DNA from: UBA5189 sp035631615
GTDB taxonomy: Bacteria; Chloroflexota; Limnocylindria; Limnocylindrales; CSP1-4
Length of the DNA: 61,828 nt
Assembly: GCA_035631615.1 (NCBI GenBank)
Contig: DASQIK010000026.1
Span: 1 to 61,828, forward strand
Direction: 5' to 3'
A program made the translations under genes and the position numbers. This document shows, in pieces, positions 49,234-58,022 of this stretch; position 1 is the stretch's first letter, and the number at the start of each line of letters is the position of its first letter. The notes under the pieces are model-generated. The model was not told the DNA's origin. It did not search any database and worked only from the letters and a program-made list of their open reading frames with translations.

Positions 49234-51357
49234 TCAGGCGCGCAGGTAGCGGTCGAACCAGTCGAGGACGCGGTTCATCCGGTCGATCCGCCGATCTGGC
49301 CGGCCGGCGGACGCGTACACGTGCGACTCCTCCGGGTAGAGCACGTATTCGACCGGCTTCCGCAGCACCCGCAGGGCGATGAACAGCTGCTCGTTGTCGC
49401 TCGGCGGGCAGCGCTTGTCGGCCTCCGCCTGGAGCATCAGCAGCGGCGTGTGGACGTCCGCAACGTTCCGCAGGGGGCTCTGGCGCCACAGCTTCTCGGG
49501 GCCGCCGGGCTCCGTCGGCGAGCCGAGGAGCGACAGGCGGTTGTACTCCACGCCCGTGTCGCTGCCGGCCCAGCCGGCAACCTGGTTGGACACGCCGTTC
49601 TCGCTCACGGCGGCCTTGAACCGGTCCGTCGTCCCGACGAGCCAGTTGACCATGAACCCGCCGTACGAGAGCCCGAGCACACCCAGCCGTGCGGGATCCG
49701 CGATGCCGACCGCAACCACGTGGTCCACGGCGGCGTTGACGTCCGCCGCGTCGACCCCGCCCCAGTCGCCGAGCTGGGGCCGGATCCAGTCCGCGCCGTA
49801 GGTCGCGGAGCCGCGGATGTTCGGGAGCAGGACCCGGTAGCCGCGCGCGCACAGCAGCACGACCTCGAGGTGCGGCGCCGGCGCCCACGCGCCCAGCGGG
49901 CCGCCGTGCACGTCGACGACGGTCGGCAACGCGGCAGCGGGATCGGCGCCCGCTGGCGACGCGACCCAGACGTCGATCGGGCCACCGGGTCCCGGCGCCT
50001 GCATCAGCCGCATCTCGGGCCACTCGAACCCGTCCGCCCAGCGACCGCCGAACCGCGTCCGGATCGACGGCGTGCCCCCGGCGGCCGGCACGGTGACCAG
50101 CTCGACGGGCCGGTTGCCCACGCACGCCAGGAGCGTGATCCGCACGTCGCGCGGAGCATGCTCGCCGGTCGCCACGGCCAGGCTGTGGGACGCGATGTCG
50201 CCCGGCACGAGCCGCTCCGGCGGTCCGGCTGGGTGACCGGTCGCGGGATCCACATCGAACCGCCACGGGGCCGACCGCCCTCGATCCGAGACAAGCGCGA
50301 CGATCGTCCGGCGGTCCAGCCAGGCGGGCGTCGTTCGTGAGCTGGCGGTCCAGCCGAAGAGGTCCGTGTCGATCCAGCTCCCGATCGGCCGGTCGAGCGT
50401 TGGCGCGAGCGCCCACGCGGGTCCGGAGCCGTCCGCCGGCCCGACGACGAGCTCCGGGCTGACATCGTCGAGCGCATCGGCCTCGCGGACCCCGATCGCC
50501 GCGATCCAGTGCCCGTCCGGCGACCAGGCCGGCGAACGCGCGTGTCCGCCAAGGCTCAGGAGCTCGCGCGGCTCGATCTCGGGCGTGTCGCCATCCGTCG
50601 CCGCGAGGGCATCCGGTACCACGACGCCCCAGATCGAGGTTCGTGGCAGGAGGTCCGCTTCCGCCCCGCGGTCGGCGACGAACGCGATGGACGCGCCGTC
50701 GGGCGCCCAGGCAATGCCCGACGCGCTCCAGTCCCCGGCGGTCAGCCGCCGCGGCACGGCGCCGCGGCGCGCCTCGACGACATGGAGGTGCTGCCAATGA
50801 TCGACGTGGCCGATCTCGTCCATCCGCCAATCGATGCGGGTGATCCGGCGGGCGAGCGGCTCCTGGCCGGATTCCGGGGTGGGGCCCTCGATGAATCGCG
50901 CCGGACCAGCGTCGATGGTGAAGGCGAGCCGGCACCCATCCGGCGACCACGCGACCTCCCCGACCGAGCGCCGGCGAGGCGTCCGCGCGGCCCATGGCGT
51001 CCCGGGCCGGCCCGTCGCGCCGATCGGCAGCACGAACAGGCGCGCGGAATCCGTGCCCGGGTCGGCCGTTCGCCGCAGCGCCCCGCGCCGCCCGCCCTCG
51101 GTGACGAGGGTTCGCTTGAACGCGACGCTCGCGCCGTCGGGTGCCACCCGCGGGAGCACGTCGCGGACCGCGCCGCTGGTGAGCTGGAGCGGCTGGCCAC
51201 CACCGGTCAGCGGCACGAGCCACAGGTGCGATCGATACCGATCGCTCCGGACGAACCGGCGGACCACGACGGCGAACCGCCCATCGGGCGAGACGTCGTG
51301 CTCCTCGAGGACGACCTGAGATCGGATGACGGTCCGCGGATCCGTCTGGCGCGGCAT
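49234..51357 (-). CDS. S9 family peptidase (acylaminoacyl/prolyl oligopeptidase type)
   Basis: The 707-residue protein has an N-terminal beta-propeller with WD/PD40-like blades (SPDGRFAVVVRR, LAFTID, AWSPDGHWIAAIG) and a C-terminal catalytic domain. The Ser is in GLSYGGFMVNW, the Asp in QAEADKRCPPSDNEQ and the His in PEESHVYA, in the right order. It cleaves short peptides in the cytoplasm (no signal). ATG 51357 is leaderless. Confidence 0.9.
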   Translation of the reverse strand: MPRQTDPRTVIRSQVVLEEHDVSPDGRFAVVVRRFVRSDRYRSHLWLVPLTGGGQPLQLTSGAVRDVLPRVAPDGASVAFKRTLVTEGGRRGALRRTADPGTDSARLFVLPIGATGRPGTPWAARTPRRRSVGEVAWSPDGCRLAFTIDAGPARFIEGPTPESGQEPLARRITRIDWRMDEIGHVDHWQHLHVVEARRGAVPRRLTAGDWSASGIAWAPDGASIAFVADRGAEADLLPRTSIWGVVVPDALAATDGDTPEIEPRELLSLGGHARSPAWSPDGHWIAAIGVREADALDDVSPELVVGPADGSGPAWALAPTLDRPIGSWIDTDLFGWTASSRTTPAWLDRRTIVALVSDRGRSAPWRFDVDPATGHPAGPPERLVPGDIASHSLAVATGEHAPRDVRITLLACVGNRPVELVTVPAAGGTPSIRTRFGGRWADGFEWPEMRLMQAPGPGGPIDVWVASPAGADPAAALPTVVDVHGGPLGAWAPAPHLEVVLLCARGYRVLLPNIRGSATYGADWIRPQLGDWGGVDAADVNAAVDHVVAVGIADPARLGVLGLSYGGFMVNWLVGTTDRFKAAVSENGVSNQVAGWAGSDTGVEYNRLSLLGSPTEPGGPEKLWRQSPLRNVADVHTPLLMLQAEADKRCPPSDNEQLFIALRVLRKPVEYVLYPEESHVYASAGRPDRRIDRMNRVLDWFDRYLRA

Positions 51358-51363
51358 CCCCGG

Positions 51364-51369
51364 AGCCTA
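51364..51369 (-). promoter_or_regulatory. Leaderless promoter -10 box of S9 peptidase
   Basis: TAGGCT, 6 nt, ATG 51357. Confidence 0.55.
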
Positions 51370-51410
51370 CGCGGCTGGACCGGTCGCGGCGCGCCATCCG
51401 GCCCGCTCGG

Positions 51411-51416
51411 TAGACT
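51411..51416 (+). promoter_or_regulatory. -10 box for uORF/glycosyltransferase
   Basis: TAGACT, 6 nt, ATG 51423, the start of a six-codon frame that ends on the glycosyltransferase start. Confidence 0.55.
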
Positions 51417-51422
51417 CGCCCG

Positions 51423-51443
51423 ATGGAAGGGCTTTCGCGCTGA
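51423..51443 (+). CDS. Six-codon leaderless uORF (MEGLSR)
   Basis: ATG GAA GGG CTT TCG CGC TGA lies exactly 6 nt after a TAGACT box, the spacing of genuine leaderless starts nearby. Its TGA overlaps the CTG start of the glycosyltransferase (CTGA), and its own GAAGGG would act as ribosome site for that start. The likely role is to deliver ribosomes for re-initiation. Confidence 0.45.
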   Translation: MEGLSR

Positions 51444-52378
51444 GGATCGCCTACCTCGTCCTCACGCACGCCATGCCCGATCACCTCGGCCGGTTGATCG
51501 CCGCGCTGACGGAGGACGAGACCGACTTCTACGTGCACGTCGATCGGAAGGTCCCCGTCGAGCCGTTTCTGGCGCATTCGGCCACCAACGTCCACTTCCT
51601 GGAGCGCCGCCTGCCGGTGTACTGGGGCCAGTGGCAGATGGTCGAGGCGACACTCCGCCTCATCCGGAGCGCGATCGGGCAAGCCGACTACGACTACCTC
51701 GTCCTCCTGAGCGGCAGCTGCTACCCGATCCGGAGCCGGGTCGAGATTCGAGGCATGCTCGCCGCCCAGCCCGGTGCGCAATACATCAACTCGGTCGCGA
51801 TGCCCAACGCCGCGGTCGGCAAGAGCCTCGCTCGTCTCGACCGGTTCTATCGCCGAAGCGATCAATCGCTGCTGGAGAACGTGTGGCGTGCCGCCATCGG
51901 CACCCGCACCCTGCGACGATCCGGCTGGCCACTCTCCAGGCGATGGCTGCTCGCGCGGGATTGGCGGCGCGGGCTCGGATCGCTGGCCCCGTACGGCGGG
52001 TCGACATGGTGGGCGCTGACCGGCGACGCGTGTCGACATGTCGACGCCTTCGTCGAGCGCGAGCGGCGTGCCACCCGATTCCTCGAGAACACGAGGTCAC
52101 CGGACGAGGTGCTGTTCCAGACGATCCTCGGCAACTCGCCATTCGCGCCGATGGTGCATCCCAGCCTGACGTTCACCGACTGGTCCGCGGGTGGGCGTCA
52201 TCCCGCGGAGATCACCGAGCGACATCTCGCCAGGTTCGCCGAACCCGGTCCCCTGCTGTCGGCAGGACCGTACGGGCGGGGTGACCGGTGCTTCGCCCGG
52301 AAGTTCCCGGACGATGGCGGTCGGATGACGCGGCTCGTGGACGAGATCGTCCGGCAGCGCGTGGTGCCAGCCGCCTGA
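51440..52378 (+). CDS. Core-2/I-branching-type glycosyltransferase (GT14-like), apparent CTG start
   Basis: The 312-residue protein matches bacterial relatives of beta-1,6-GlcNAc transferases: start LRIAYLVLTHAMPDHLGRLI, then FYVHVDRKVP, YWGQWQMVEATLRLI, YDYLVLLSGSCYPI and DEVLFQTILGNSPF. Family members begin M-[KR]-I-A-Y-L, so the first residue aligns with CTG 51440. GGAAGGG lies 8 nt upstream. Upstream codons in frame are not protein-like. It probably acts in cell-surface glycan or exopolysaccharide synthesis. Confidence 0.85.
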   Translation: MRIAYLVLTHAMPDHLGRLIAALTEDETDFYVHVDRKVPVEPFLAHSATNVHFLERRLPVYWGQWQMVEATLRLIRSAIGQADYDYLVLLSGSCYPIRSRVEIRGMLAAQPGAQYINSVAMPNAAVGKSLARLDRFYRRSDQSLLENVWRAAIGTRTLRRSGWPLSRRWLLARDWRRGLGSLAPYGGSTWWALTGDACRHVDAFVERERRATRFLENTRSPDEVLFQTILGNSPFAPMVHPSLTFTDWSAGGRHPAEITERHLARFAEPGPLLSAGPYGRGDRCFARKFPDDGGRMTRLVDEIVRQRVVPAA

Positions 52379-52384
52379 CGGCCC

Positions 52385-52413
52385 TTGCGGAATTCGCACG
52401 CGTCGGGTAGATT
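52385..52413 (+). promoter_or_regulatory. Leaderless promoter of marR-ABC exporter operon
   Basis: TTGCGG, 17 nt, TAGATT, then 6 nt to GTG 52420. CACGTG, a perfect palindrome, spans the start codon and could be part of a MarR operator. Confidence 0.65.
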
Positions 52414-52419
52414 GTCCAC

Positions 52420-52923
52420 GTGACATTGAATATCAGCCCCGAGCCGAGCAATCCGAAGGCGTCCGACCGCGCCCGACCGCTCGTCACCGAGGTCGTCGAC
52501 GAGCTCACCTCTTGGAACCCGCGCGAGTTCATCACCGCGTTCCAGCGCTGGCACCAGGGCCAGGTGAGCCTCGCCCACCTCAACGTGCTGATCCTGCTCG
52601 AGGCCAATGGCCCGATGCCCATGGGCCGCGTCGCCGATGCGCTCGACATTTCCGTCGCCAGCGCGACCGGCATCGTCGATCGGATGGAATCGCGCGGGCT
52701 CGTGGAGCGTCACCGCAATGCCGACGACCGCCGGGTCGTGCTGGTCGTGCCGGCCGCCGGCGCGAAGGCCGTGCTGAGCGACATCGACACGCGCCGCCGA
52801 AAGGCCCTGACGAAGCTCCTCGCCATGCTCACCGACGACGAGCTGTCCGGCCTCCTGACCGGGCATCGCGCGCTCCGCGCCGCCCGTGTGGAGTTCGCGA
52901 GGACGATGGGTCCCGCCAGGTGA
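52420..52923 (+). CDS. MarR family transcriptional regulator
   Basis: The 167-residue protein has a winged HTH of the MarR type: LNVLILLEANGPMPMGRVAD, then the recognition helix SVASATGIVDRMESRGLV and the wing NADDRRVVLVV. It overlaps the first exporter gene by 4 nt (GTGA) and probably represses its own operon, released by a toxic compound. Confidence 0.9.
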   Translation: MTLNISPEPSNPKASDRARPLVTEVVDELTSWNPREFITAFQRWHQGQVSLAHLNVLILLEANGPMPMGRVADALDISVASATGIVDRMESRGLVERHRNADDRRVVLVVPAAGAKAVLSDIDTRRRKALTKLLAMLTDDELSGLLTGHRALRAARVEFARTMGPAR

Positions 52924-54668
52924 TCAAGCTGCTGCGCGCCTACCTCCGGCCCTACGTCGGCGCCATCGTCGTCGTGCTCGTGTTGCTGCTCGTCCAGGCG
53001 ATCGGCAACCTGTACCTCCCGACCCTCCAGGGCGACATCATCAACAACGGCGTCTCGAAGGGCGACACGAACTACATCGGCTCGACCGGCATCTTCATGC
53101 TCGGCGTCACGTTCGTCGTCGGCCTCGCCTCGATCGTGGGCGTCTTCCTCGGCGCGCGCATCTCGATGGGCTTCGGCCGTGACGTCCGCAGCGCGATCTT
53201 CCGTCGCGTCGAGGCCATGAGCCAGGTCGAGATCAACAAGTTCGGCACGCCGTCGCTCATCACCCGGAACACGAACGACGTCCAGCAGGTCCAGACCGTC
53301 GTGTTCATGGCGCTGACGCTCATGATCTCGGCGCCGATCCTGATCATCGGCGGAATCATCCTGGCCATCCGCCAGGACGTGCCGCTGTCCGGCCTGCTCG
53401 TGGTCGTGCTGCCGCTGATGGCGGTCTTCATCGGCCTCGTCATGAGCCGCGCGATCCCGCTCTTCCGGGCGATGCAGGTCAAGCTCGACCGGATCAACCA
53501 GGTCATGCGCGAGACGCTCGCCGGCGTGCGCGTGATCCGGGCGTTCGTGCGCACCAGGCGCGAGGAGGAGCGCTTCGACGATGCCAACGTCGACCTGTTC
53601 ACGACCGCCCTGCGAGTCAACCGGCTGTTCGCGATCACGATCCCGGTGATGACGCTGATCCTCAACATCTCGACGGTCGGGGTCATGTGGTTCGGCGCGA
53701 TCCGGGTCGACAGCGGCGAGATGCCGATCGGCAACCTGACCGCGTTCCTCCAATACCTGCTCCAGATCCTGTTCGCGGTCCTCATGGCCGTGTTCATGTT
53801 CATCTTCATCCCGCGCGCCGCGGTCTCGGCCGGCCGGATCCAGGAGGTCCTCGAGACCGAGCCGAGCGTACGCGACCCCGAGACGCCGGCCGTCATGCCG
53901 CAGGTGGATCGCGGCCGCACCGGCGGCCGGGTCGAGTTCCGGGATGTCGAGTTCCGCTACCCGGGCGCGCAGGATCCGGTCCTGCACCACGTTTCGTTCG
54001 TGGCCGAGCCCGGCGAGACCATCGCGATCGTCGGCTCGACCGGCAGCGGCAAATCGACGCTCATCAACCTCATCCCGCGCTTCTACGACGCGACGGCCGG
54101 CGCCGTGCTCGTCGACGGCGTCGACGTGCGCGAGATGAACCGGGCGGACCTGTGGGCACGCCTCGGCGTCATCCCGCAGAAGGCGTTCCTGTTCAGCGGC
54201 ACGGTGGCCACGAACCTCCGCTTCGGCGACCAGGCGGCGACCGACGACGCGCTCTGGAGCGCCCTCGACATCGCCCAGGGCCGCGACTTCGTCGAGGAGA
54301 TGGACGGCAAGCTCGAGGCGCCGGTCACCCAGGGCGGCACGAACGTTTCCGGCGGCCAGCGGCAGCGGCTCGCGATCGCTCGCGCGCTCGTGAAAGGCGC
54401 CGGCATCCTGATCTTCGACGACAGCTTCTCGGCGCTCGACTTCGGCACCGACGCCCGGCTCCGAGCCGCACTCGAGCGCGAGATGGACTGGGCGACGCGG
54501 ATCATCGTCGCGCAGCGCGTGGGCACGATCATGAAGGCCGACCGGATCCTGGTCATGGACGCCGGGAGGATCGTCGGCAGCGGCACGCACGCCGAGCTGC
54601 TCAAGTCCAACGAGACCTACCGGGAGATCGTGTTCTCGCAGCTGTCCGAAGCGGAGGCGGCGGCATGA
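52920..54668 (+). CDS. Multidrug ABC exporter half-transporter 1 (degenerate ATP site)
   Basis: The 582-residue half-transporter has six membrane helices (about 1-300) and an ATPase domain with Walker A GSTGSGKST, signature VSGGQRQR and Walker B IFDDSFSALD. The catalytic Glu after Walker B is replaced by Asp, and the H-loop His by Gln (VAQRVGT), the mark of the non-hydrolysing half in heterodimeric exporters such as TM287/288, BmrCD and LmrCD. It is coupled to MarR and to the second half. Confidence 0.9.
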   Translation: MIKLLRAYLRPYVGAIVVVLVLLLVQAIGNLYLPTLQGDIINNGVSKGDTNYIGSTGIFMLGVTFVVGLASIVGVFLGARISMGFGRDVRSAIFRRVEAMSQVEINKFGTPSLITRNTNDVQQVQTVVFMALTLMISAPILIIGGIILAIRQDVPLSGLLVVVLPLMAVFIGLVMSRAIPLFRAMQVKLDRINQVMRETLAGVRVIRAFVRTRREEERFDDANVDLFTTALRVNRLFAITIPVMTLILNISTVGVMWFGAIRVDSGEMPIGNLTAFLQYLLQILFAVLMAVFMFIFIPRAAVSAGRIQEVLETEPSVRDPETPAVMPQVDRGRTGGRVEFRDVEFRYPGAQDPVLHHVSFVAEPGETIAIVGSTGSGKSTLINLIPRFYDATAGAVLVDGVDVREMNRADLWARLGVIPQKAFLFSGTVATNLRFGDQAATDDALWSALDIAQGRDFVEEMDGKLEAPVTQGGTNVSGGQRQRLAIARALVKGAGILIFDDSFSALDFGTDARLRAALEREMDWATRIIVAQRVGTIMKADRILVMDAGRIVGSGTHAELLKSNETYREIVFSQLSEAEAAA

Positions 54669-56695
54669 GCGGGCCCCAGCGACCCGGCGGCACGGGCGCG
54701 TTCTCGGGCGCCGCTCGTCCGGGCGGGGCACCAACCCCGCCGCCCGGCATGGGACCCGGCCAACGCCGCCCCGGCGGTGGCCCCGGAATGATGGGCATGA
54801 TGATGCCCGTCCAGAAGCCGTCCAACTTCCGGGCAGCGTTCCGGCGGCTGCTCGACCGGCTTGCCCCGGAGCGGACGCTCGTCGCGCTCGTGATCGTGCT
54901 CGCCGTGGTCAGCGTTGCGTTCGCGGTCATCGGACCGAAGATCCTGGGCAACGCGACGAACGACATCTTCAACGGCTACATCAGCGGGAGCCTGCCCGCC
55001 GGCGTGACGAAGGACCAGATCGTCGCCGGGTTCCGGGCGCGCGGCCAGGGCCAGCTCGCCGACATGGTCTCCGCGATGGACCTCCACCCGGGCCAGGGCA
55101 TCGACTTCCAGGCGCTCGCCGGAATCCTGTTCATCCTGATCGCGATCTACCTCGCGAGCTCGGCGTTCAGCTGGGCCCAGGCCTGGATCATGGCCGGGGT
55201 CACGCAGCGAACGGTTCGCCGCCTGCGGACGGACGTCGACGAGAAGCTCGGACGGCTGCCGCTCCAATACTTCGACAGCCATCCCCGCGGCGACGTCCTG
55301 AGCCGCGTCACCAACGACATCGACAACATCGGCCAGAGCCTCCAGCAGAGCCTGACCCAGCTCATCACCTCGGTCCTCACGATCATCGGCGTGCTGGTCC
55401 TGATGCTCACCATCAGCCCGATCCTCGCCGTGATCTCGATCCTGTCGGTGCCGCTCTCGGTCTTCATCACGATCCTGATCGCCCGTCGCTCCCAGAAGCG
55501 ATTCGCGACCCAATGGGCCTCGACCGGCGCCCTGAACGCGCACGTCGAGGAGATGCACACGGGCCACGCGATCGTGAAGGTCTTCGGGCGCCAGCAGGAG
55601 GCGATCGAGACATTCGATCGCGAGAACGAGGTCCTGTACCAGGCGTCGTACCAGGCCCAGTTCATCTCGGGCACGATCCAGCCGGCCCTGACGTTCGTCT
55701 CGAACCTGAACTACGTGGCCATCGCGGTGATCGGCGGCCTGCGCGTCGCGTCCGGCCAGATGACCCTCGGCGACGTCATCGCGTTCATCCAGTACTCCCG
55801 CCAGTTCACCTTCCCGATCATCCAGACCGCGAGCATCGCGAACGTCCTGCAGTCCGCCGCCGCGTCGGCGGAGCGCGTCTTCGAGCTCCTCGACGAGCCC
55901 GAGGAGATCGCCGACCCCGCGGCGCCCACGGTGCTCGCACGCAAGCGCGGCGCCGTCGCGTTCGAACACGTGGCGTTCCGATACGAGCCCGACAAGCCGC
56001 TCATCGACGATCTGAGCCTCGTCGCCGATGCGGGCGACACGATCGCCATCGTCGGCCCGACCGGCGCCGGCAAGACCACCCTCGTCAACCTGCTCATGCG
56101 GTTCTACGAGATCGACCGGGGCAAGATCACGGTCGACGGCATCGACACGCGCGAGCTGACCCGCGACGACCTGCGCCGGACGTTCGGGATGGTCCTCCAG
56201 GACACGTGGCTGTTCCACGGCACCATTGCCGAGAACATCGGCTACGGCCGCGAGGGCGCGACCGAGGCCGAGATCGAGGCTGCTGCCGAAGCGGCCCACG
56301 TCGACCACTTCGTGCGCACGCTCCCTGATGGCTACCAGACCGTGATCGACGACGACGCGACGAACCTGTCGGCAGGCGAGAAGCAGCTCCTCACGATCGC
56401 GCGAGCCTTCCTCGCCGACCCGACGATCCTGATCCTCGACGAGGCGACGTCGTCGGTCGACACGCGTACCGAGGTCCTGATCCAGAAGGCGATGGCCAAG
56501 CTCAGGCACGGCCGGACCGCGTTCGTCATCGCGCACCGCCTGTCCACGATCCGCGACGCCGACACGATCCTGGTCATGAACAAGGGCGACATCGTCGAGC
56601 AGGGCAACCACGCCCAGCTCATCGCCAGGGGCGGCTTCTACGCCGACCTCTACCAGAGCCAGTTCACCGAGGCGATCACCGAAGCCGTCGCGTAG
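54665..56695 (+). CDS. Multidrug ABC exporter half-transporter 2 (canonical ATP site)
   Basis: The 676-residue half-transporter has a Pro/Gly/Met-rich N-terminal tail of about 55 residues, six membrane helices and an ATPase domain with Walker A GPTGAGKTT, signature LSAGEKQL, Walker B LILDEATSSVD and H-loop VIAHRLST, all catalytically complete. An extra loop of about 45 residues (KDQIVAGFRARGQGQ...) follows the first helix on the outer face. ATG 54665 overlaps the first half's stop. Confidence 0.9.
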   Translation: MSGPQRPGGTGAFSGAARPGGAPTPPPGMGPGQRRPGGGPGMMGMMMPVQKPSNFRAAFRRLLDRLAPERTLVALVIVLAVVSVAFAVIGPKILGNATNDIFNGYISGSLPAGVTKDQIVAGFRARGQGQLADMVSAMDLHPGQGIDFQALAGILFILIAIYLASSAFSWAQAWIMAGVTQRTVRRLRTDVDEKLGRLPLQYFDSHPRGDVLSRVTNDIDNIGQSLQQSLTQLITSVLTIIGVLVLMLTISPILAVISILSVPLSVFITILIARRSQKRFATQWASTGALNAHVEEMHTGHAIVKVFGRQQEAIETFDRENEVLYQASYQAQFISGTIQPALTFVSNLNYVAIAVIGGLRVASGQMTLGDVIAFIQYSRQFTFPIIQTASIANVLQSAAASAERVFELLDEPEEIADPAAPTVLARKRGAVAFEHVAFRYEPDKPLIDDLSLVADAGDTIAIVGPTGAGKTTLVNLLMRFYEIDRGKITVDGIDTRELTRDDLRRTFGMVLQDTWLFHGTIAENIGYGREGATEAEIEAAAEAAHVDHFVRTLPDGYQTVIDDDATNLSAGEKQLLTIARAFLADPTILILDEATSSVDTRTEVLIQKAMAKLRHGRTAFVIAHRLSTIRDADTILVMNKGDIVEQGNHAQLIARGGFYADLYQSQFTEAITEAVA

Positions 56696-57032
56696 CGGGC
56701 GCCGCGGGTGCGCTTGCGGCGGCGGGCTTGCGGCCGCCGCGGGCCCCGGCCCCGGAATCGGCATTCAGAACCGCGGCGACTGGTATTCGTCCGGATAGGC
56801 CCTGCAGTCGTCGGACAGGACCAGCTCGGGTATTGGGGCGGCGGGAGACCGTCAGATTCAGTCGAGGGCGACTATCTGACAGGTTCGCAACGGAGCACCA
56901 CGTTCAGGTGGGCGCCCGAGGCGTGCCGAATCGTCGCCCGATACCCGCCGGAGTCCTATGTGACAGAACCCGGCCGGCTGCGGGAGCTCCAGGGCCGCAC
57001 CCGACGGCACCGCGTTCTCGAGGCTCGTCTCG

Positions 57033-57068
57033 GATCGCCGGTCGCCACGCGATCGCCGGTCGCCATGC
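57033..57068. repeat. 18-bp tandem duplication
   Basis: GATCGCCGGTCGCCACGC is repeated directly as GATCGCCGGTCGCCATGC with one mismatch. Significance unknown. Confidence 0.7.
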
Positions 57069-57155
57069 GATTCAACAGCAACAACGACGGCCGAAGCCGC
57101 TAGCGACACGTTTCGTCCTCCCAGAATTCGATTGGATTGCACGCGCGACAGCTGA

Positions 57156-57180
57156 GCCCCACGTTTCACCAACGTGGGGC
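57156..57180. terminator. Bidirectional hairpin between convergent units
   Basis: Perfect 10-bp stem GCCCCACGTT/AACGTGGGGC with a 5-nt loop, placed between the exporter operon and the response regulator. No T-run on either side. Confidence 0.5.
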
Positions 57181-57299
57181 CTCGGTGAGCTGGGTGTCGG
57201 CCCTCCGGCTGAATCTGTTCGACAAGGCCGGCGTGTCGGAGGTCCTGGACCCGACCCGAGGCTCGGTCGTCAGGCCGAAGCGCTCGGCTTCCTGCGTCG

Positions 57300-58022
57300 C
57301 TAGGTCGATCGACCCGCTTCGAGGCGGTAGCCGACCCCACGGAGGGCGAGGATGTGCGGCCCGCCGGCGGACTCGACCTTGCGCCGGAGGCGCGCGACGT
57401 GGGGCTTCAGCCACAGGAGGTCGGGGTCGGCCTCGGCCGGCCAGCCGGCGCGGACGAGGCGGAGATGGGGGACGAGGTCGCCGTTCGCGCGGACGAGCGC
57501 CTCGGCGAGGCGATATTCGATCGGGGTGAGGTCCAGGGGCGTGTCGCCGACGCGCGCCTCGTGGCGGCCATCGTCAAGGACGAGCGAGCCGACCTGCGGG
57601 GGTGCGGAGTTCGCACCTCCGGTCGAGGCCGGCGCGCTCGCCACCGGCGCGCGCTCCGCGCGCCGCATGACCGCGGCGATTCGCGCCAGCAGCTCCGCGC
57701 GCCCGAACGGCTTGACGAGGTAGTCGTCGGCGCCGATCCCGAGGGCGCGCACCTTCGCTGCCTCGGAGCTCTCGCCGGAGACGATGACGATCGGCGCATC
57801 GCCCTGGGCTCGGATCTGGCCGGCGACGGTGAAGCCGTCCGGCCCCGGCATCGCGAGGTCGAGGAGCACGATGTCGGGCAGCTCCTCGCGGTAGCGGCGA
57901 ACCGCGGTGAGACCGTCGTACGCGGTGATCACCTGGTGCCCCTCCGTGCCGACGAGCGCGGTGATCGCCCCCACCATCGCCGGGTCGTCGTCGACGACCA
58001 GGATGCGCAGCTGTCTTGCCAT
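57300..58022 (-). CDS. OmpR-family response regulator
   Basis: The 240-residue protein has a receiver domain (about 5-118) with the acidic pair VVDDDP, phospho-acceptor Asp in VLLDLAMPGPDG and Lys in DDYLVKPF, followed by an Ala/Pro linker and a winged HTH (about 145-238; RGVGYRLE end). ATG 58022 overlaps the kinase stop by one base (TGATG), so the kinase gene leads the operon. Target genes are unknown. Confidence 0.92.
   Translation of the reverse strand: MARQLRILVVDDDPAMVGAITALVGTEGHQVITAYDGLTAVRRYREELPDIVLLDLAMPGPDGFTVAGQIRAQGDAPIVIVSGESSEAAKVRALGIGADDYLVKPFGRAELLARIAAVMRRAERAPVASAPASTGGANSAPPQVGSLVLDDGRHEARVGDTPLDLTPIEYRLAEALVRANGDLVPHLRLVRAGWPAEADPDLLWLKPHVARLRRKVESAGGPHILALRGVGYRLEAGRST

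Larger units (their letters stand above)
56696..57299. other. Intergenic region between exporter operon and response regulator
   Basis: No gene is supported in these 604 bases, which lie between convergent transcription units. They contain an 18-bp tandem duplication and a strong hairpin. Open frames here have no family features or ribosome sites. Confidence 0.5.

Noticed and set aside
56708..57103. Plus-strand frame after the exporter operon as a gene
   Set aside because: No ribosome site, no domain, contains an 18-bp tandem duplication, and overlaps equally open frames on both strands.
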